Assembly: GCA_023459655.1 (NCBI GenBank)
Contig: JAEWTE010000013.1
Location: 1-39,488 of the forward strand
Reading direction: 5' to 3'
DNA length: 39,488 nt
From: Candidatus Parcubacteria bacterium
GTDB lineage: Bacteria; Patescibacteriota; Patescibacteriia; Patescibacteriales; Patescibacteriaceae
Shown here: in pieces, positions 37,522 to 39,488 of the stretch
Layout: the number at the start of each line of letters is the position of its first letter
Numbering within the stretch: position 1 is the first letter of the stretch
Translations under genes and position numbers: made by a program
The notes under the pieces: model-generated
Seen by the model: only the letters and a program-made list of their open reading frames with translations
Databases searched by the model: none
Told to the model about the DNA's origin: nothing

Positions 37522-38790
37522 ATGGATAAATTACTAAAAATTTGGCGGATTCGTGAATTAAGAAACAATATTTTGTTTGTTATCGCCATGCTGGTAATTT
37601 TCCGGCTGGCGGCTCATTTACCAGTTCCTGGTGTTAATACTCAAGCTTTGCGTGATTTGTTTGCCTCCAATCAATTATTAGGTTTGATGAATTTATTTTC
37701 TGGTGGCGGTATGCAGAATTTTTCTATTGTGATGATGGGTGTAGCGCCATATATTACCGCTTCGATTATTTTTCAATTATTGGGCATGATTGTTCCATCA
37801 ATTGAAGAGATGAATAAAGAAGAGGCTGGTCGGCAAAAGATTAATATGTGGACTCGTTTAGCCACAGTTCCTTTAGCTGTTTTGCAGTCGTATGGTATGA
37901 TTACTTTATTGCGTCGTTCTAGCTATCAGGTTTTAGGATCAATTAGTTTATTAAATTATATAACTATCATTTTGACTATTACCGCTGGCACCATTTTCTT
38001 GATGTGGCTTGGTGAATTAATTACTGAAAAAAAGGTGGGCAATGGTATTTCTATGTTAATTTTTGCCGGTATTATCGCTAGTTTACCTCAGTCAGTTCAA
38101 CAATTGATTGCTACTTATGATAGTTCCAAATTATTTATGATGATTGGTTTTTTAGCTATTGCTGTATTAACCGTTGTCGGAGTTATTTATATTAGTGAAG
38201 GTCAACGCAATGTTCCGGTTCAATATGCTCGACAAATGCATGGCAACCATAATTATGGCGGGAGTACGACCCATTTACCACTTAGAGTCAATATGGCTGG
38301 GGTTATTCCAATTATTTTTGCCGTTTCAGTTTTGATGTTCCCATCAATGTTAGCTCAATTTTTTGTAACCAGTTCAGTAGCTTGGTTAGCCCAATTATCA
38401 ACTTGGACAATTACTGTTTTTCAAAATCAATTGGTTTATGGAATTAGTTATTTTATTTTGGTAGTTGCTTTTACTTATTTTTATACTGAAGTGGTTTTTC
38501 ATCCTGAGCAAATCGCTGAAAACTTGCAAAAACAGGGTGGTTTTGTGCCAGGTATTCGTCCAGGACAGCAGACCAGCCGTTATCTGTCTAGCGTTATTCA
38601 CAAGATTACTTTAGCTGGCGCTTTGTTCTTAGGTGTGATTGCTATTTTGCCATTAATTATGAGATCAGTTACTGGTATGCAATCTTTGGCAATCGGCGGC
38701 ACTTCATTATTAATTGTCGTTTCAGTGGTTATTGAAACAGTTAAACAAATTGAAGCTCAGATGACTATGCGCCAATATGATGGTTATTAG
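37522..38790 (+). CDS. secY: Preprotein translocase subunit SecY
   Basis: A 422-residue SecY with about ten membrane helices. NILFVIAMLVIFRLAAHLPVPGVN is the first helix and plug side, then FSGGGMQNFSIVMMGVAPYITASIIFQLL, EEAGRQKINMWTR, and the cytoplasmic loop QRNVPVQYARQM. The C-terminal QQTSRYLSSVIHKITLAGALFLG and TSLLIVVSVVIETVKQIEAQM match the family. It forms the Sec channel with SecE and SecG. It ends the spc unit, with a strong terminator after it. Confidence 0.98.
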   Translation: MDKLLKIWRIRELRNNILFVIAMLVIFRLAAHLPVPGVNTQALRDLFASNQLLGLMNLFSGGGMQNFSIVMMGVAPYITASIIFQLLGMIVPSIEEMNKEEAGRQKINMWTRLATVPLAVLQSYGMITLLRRSSYQVLGSISLLNYITIILTITAGTIFLMWLGELITEKKVGNGISMLIFAGIIASLPQSVQQLIATYDSSKLFMMIGFLAIAVLTVVGVIYISEGQRNVPVQYARQMHGNHNYGGSTTHLPLRVNMAGVIPIIFAVSVLMFPSMLAQFFVTSSVAWLAQLSTWTITVFQNQLVYGISYFILVVAFTYFYTEVVFHPEQIAENLQKQGGFVPGIRPGQQTSRYLSSVIHKITLAGALFLGVIAILPLIMRSVTGMQSLAIGGTSLLIVVSVVIETVKQIEAQMTMRQYDGY

Positions 38791-38809
38791 ATAGTGATTT
38801 TCAAATTAT

Positions 38810-38847
38810 AATAACAAAACCAGTCCAATTGGACTGGTTTTGTTATT
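38810..38847. terminator. Terminator between secY and adk
   Basis: A perfect 17-bp inverted repeat (38810-38826 and 38831-38847) with loop AATT. CCAGTCC/GGACTGG is the GC part, followed by TTTTGTTATT; the A-rich 5' arm makes it usable on both strands. Confidence 0.85.
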
Positions 38848-38854
38848 GAGGCTG

Positions 38855-38863
38855 TGATATAGT
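38855..38863 (+). promoter_or_regulatory. Extended -10 promoter of adk
   Basis: TG (38855-38856), one base, then TATAGT (38858-38863), five of six. No good -35 is seen. The start would be near 38870, about 22 nt before the adk ATG, just downstream of the secY terminator. Confidence 0.5.
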
Positions 38864-38891
38864 AAAAAAGTTAATTAAATAAATTTTGGCT

Positions 38892-39488
38892 ATGGCCAGA
38901 CGAATTTTGTTTTTCTTTGGTCCACCGGCTTCAGGTAAGGGGACTCAGGCGGAAATATTAGCAAAGTTACTTAATTTGCCAGCGATTTCCACTGGTGATT
39001 TATTGCGACGGAATAATCAATTAGCTGGTCAATATCGAGCAGCCATGAGTGAGGGGCAATTGGTTGGTGATGAGGTGATTAATGATTTGTTAAAACAGCG
39101 GTTAACAGCTGATGATGTTAGTCGAGGTTTTATTTTAGACGGTTATCCTCGTACCAAAAGTCAATTTGAGCATTTTTATAATGAAATTATTGGCCAAGAA
39201 GATCAAGCTTGTGCCATTGAAATTAGTGTTGGCGAAGAGGAGGTCTATAATCGCTTAGCTGGACGGCGATTTTGTCCTAATTGTGGCAGTGGTTATCATT
39301 TAACATATAAACCGAGTCAGCAATTAGATATTTGCGATCAATGTCAAAGTAAATTAGAGCAACGTCCAGACGATCAGCCGGCAGTTATTAAAGAACGGCT
39401 AGCTCTTTATCAGCGAACCATGGGTCCATTGGTGGCGTTATGGTGGCAGATGGGTGAATTGATTATTATCAAGGGTGAGAAAGATATT
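38892..39488 (+). CDS. adk: Adenylate kinase with zinc lid (partial, runs off the window)
   Basis: An ATG at 38892 opens 199 codons to the window edge with no stop, so only the last few residues are probably missing. The P-loop is GPPASGKGTQ (residues 10-19), followed by STGDLLRRNN, FILDGYPRTKSQ and the LID with four Cys: CPNC (about residues 128-131) and CDQC (about 148-151), the zinc type of the long form. It catalyses AMP + ATP to 2 ADP. adk after secY is the usual position, although here the two are separated by a terminator and adk has its own promoter. Confidence 0.95.
   Translation, partial: MARRILFFFGPPASGKGTQAEILAKLLNLPAISTGDLLRRNNQLAGQYRAAMSEGQLVGDEVINDLLKQRLTADDVSRGFILDGYPRTKSQFEHFYNEIIGQEDQACAIEISVGEEEVYNRLAGRRFCPNCGSGYHLTYKPSQQLDICDQCQSKLEQRPDDQPAVIKERLALYQRTMGPLVALWWQMGELIIIKGEKDI

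Noticed and set aside
1..39488. CRISPR arrays, insertion sequences, prophage genes
   Set aside because: No regularly spaced repeats, transposase motifs or phage structural genes were seen.

Overview
This is a compact, AT-rich bacterial window read with the standard bacterial code (TGA is a stop). Gene content and style suggest a member of the Candidate Phyla Radiation (Patescibacteria), probably a Parcubacteria-like lineage. The evidence is that the ribosomal protein cluster has no rpmD (uL30), uS14 is the short zinc form, pyruvate kinase and RmlA are short versions, intergenic gaps are very small, and almost no gene has a Shine-Dalgarno sequence. The lineage call is an inference from gene content because no 16S rRNA is present.

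Layout. 1-1100: the 5' part of an HD-domain phosphohydrolase gene and tRNA-Leu(CAA), both on the minus strand. 1110-2726: parA-parB, whose promoter is divergent from and overlaps the tRNA-Leu promoter. 2754-4174 (minus): a membrane-anchored methyltransferase-like protein and a calcineurin-like phosphoesterase. 4204-14672: a tight 12-gene plus-strand unit for surface polysaccharide synthesis. It starts with an unknown exported protein and a small membrane protein, continues with the four dTDP-L-rhamnose genes (rfbC, rfbB, rfbD, rfbA), a pyruvate kinase without its C-terminal domain and four GT2 glycosyltransferases, and ends with galU. 14667-16801 (minus): a PEGA-domain protein and murA. 16902-18170: a C-terminal processing protease. 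18252-18524 (minus): rpmA. 18657-21027: a GT-C-like membrane protein overlapping a polyprenyl-phosphate-sugar synthase-like GT2. 21120-22069: tRNA-Lys, a small membrane protein with a strong ribosome binding site, tRNA-Thr, and rpmB (minus). 22154-22783: a site-2 protease.

22908-38790 is the str-S10-spc ribosomal superoperon: rpsL, rpsG, fusA, an unknown 98-residue ORF, tuf, rpsJ, a 228-nt structured gap, rplC, rplD, rplW, rplB, rpsS, rplV, rpsC, rplP, rpmC, rpsQ, rplN, rplX, rplE, rpsN, rpsH, rplF, rplR, rpsE, rplO and secY. The 5' 199 codons of adk follow to the window end. Several ribosomal proteins carry long, probably disordered tails (acidic in uL3, charged in uL22, Arg/Gly-rich in uS5).

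The polysaccharide unit makes dTDP-rhamnose and UDP-glucose and has several transferases that could use them. The initiating transferase, polymerase and exporter must be elsewhere. The signals most worth a second look are the structured, terminator-bearing leader between rpsJ and rplC, two divergent promoter pairs that share one TTGTCAA heptamer, two promoters placed so that their mRNAs should be nearly leaderless, and the unknown ORF between fusA and tuf.
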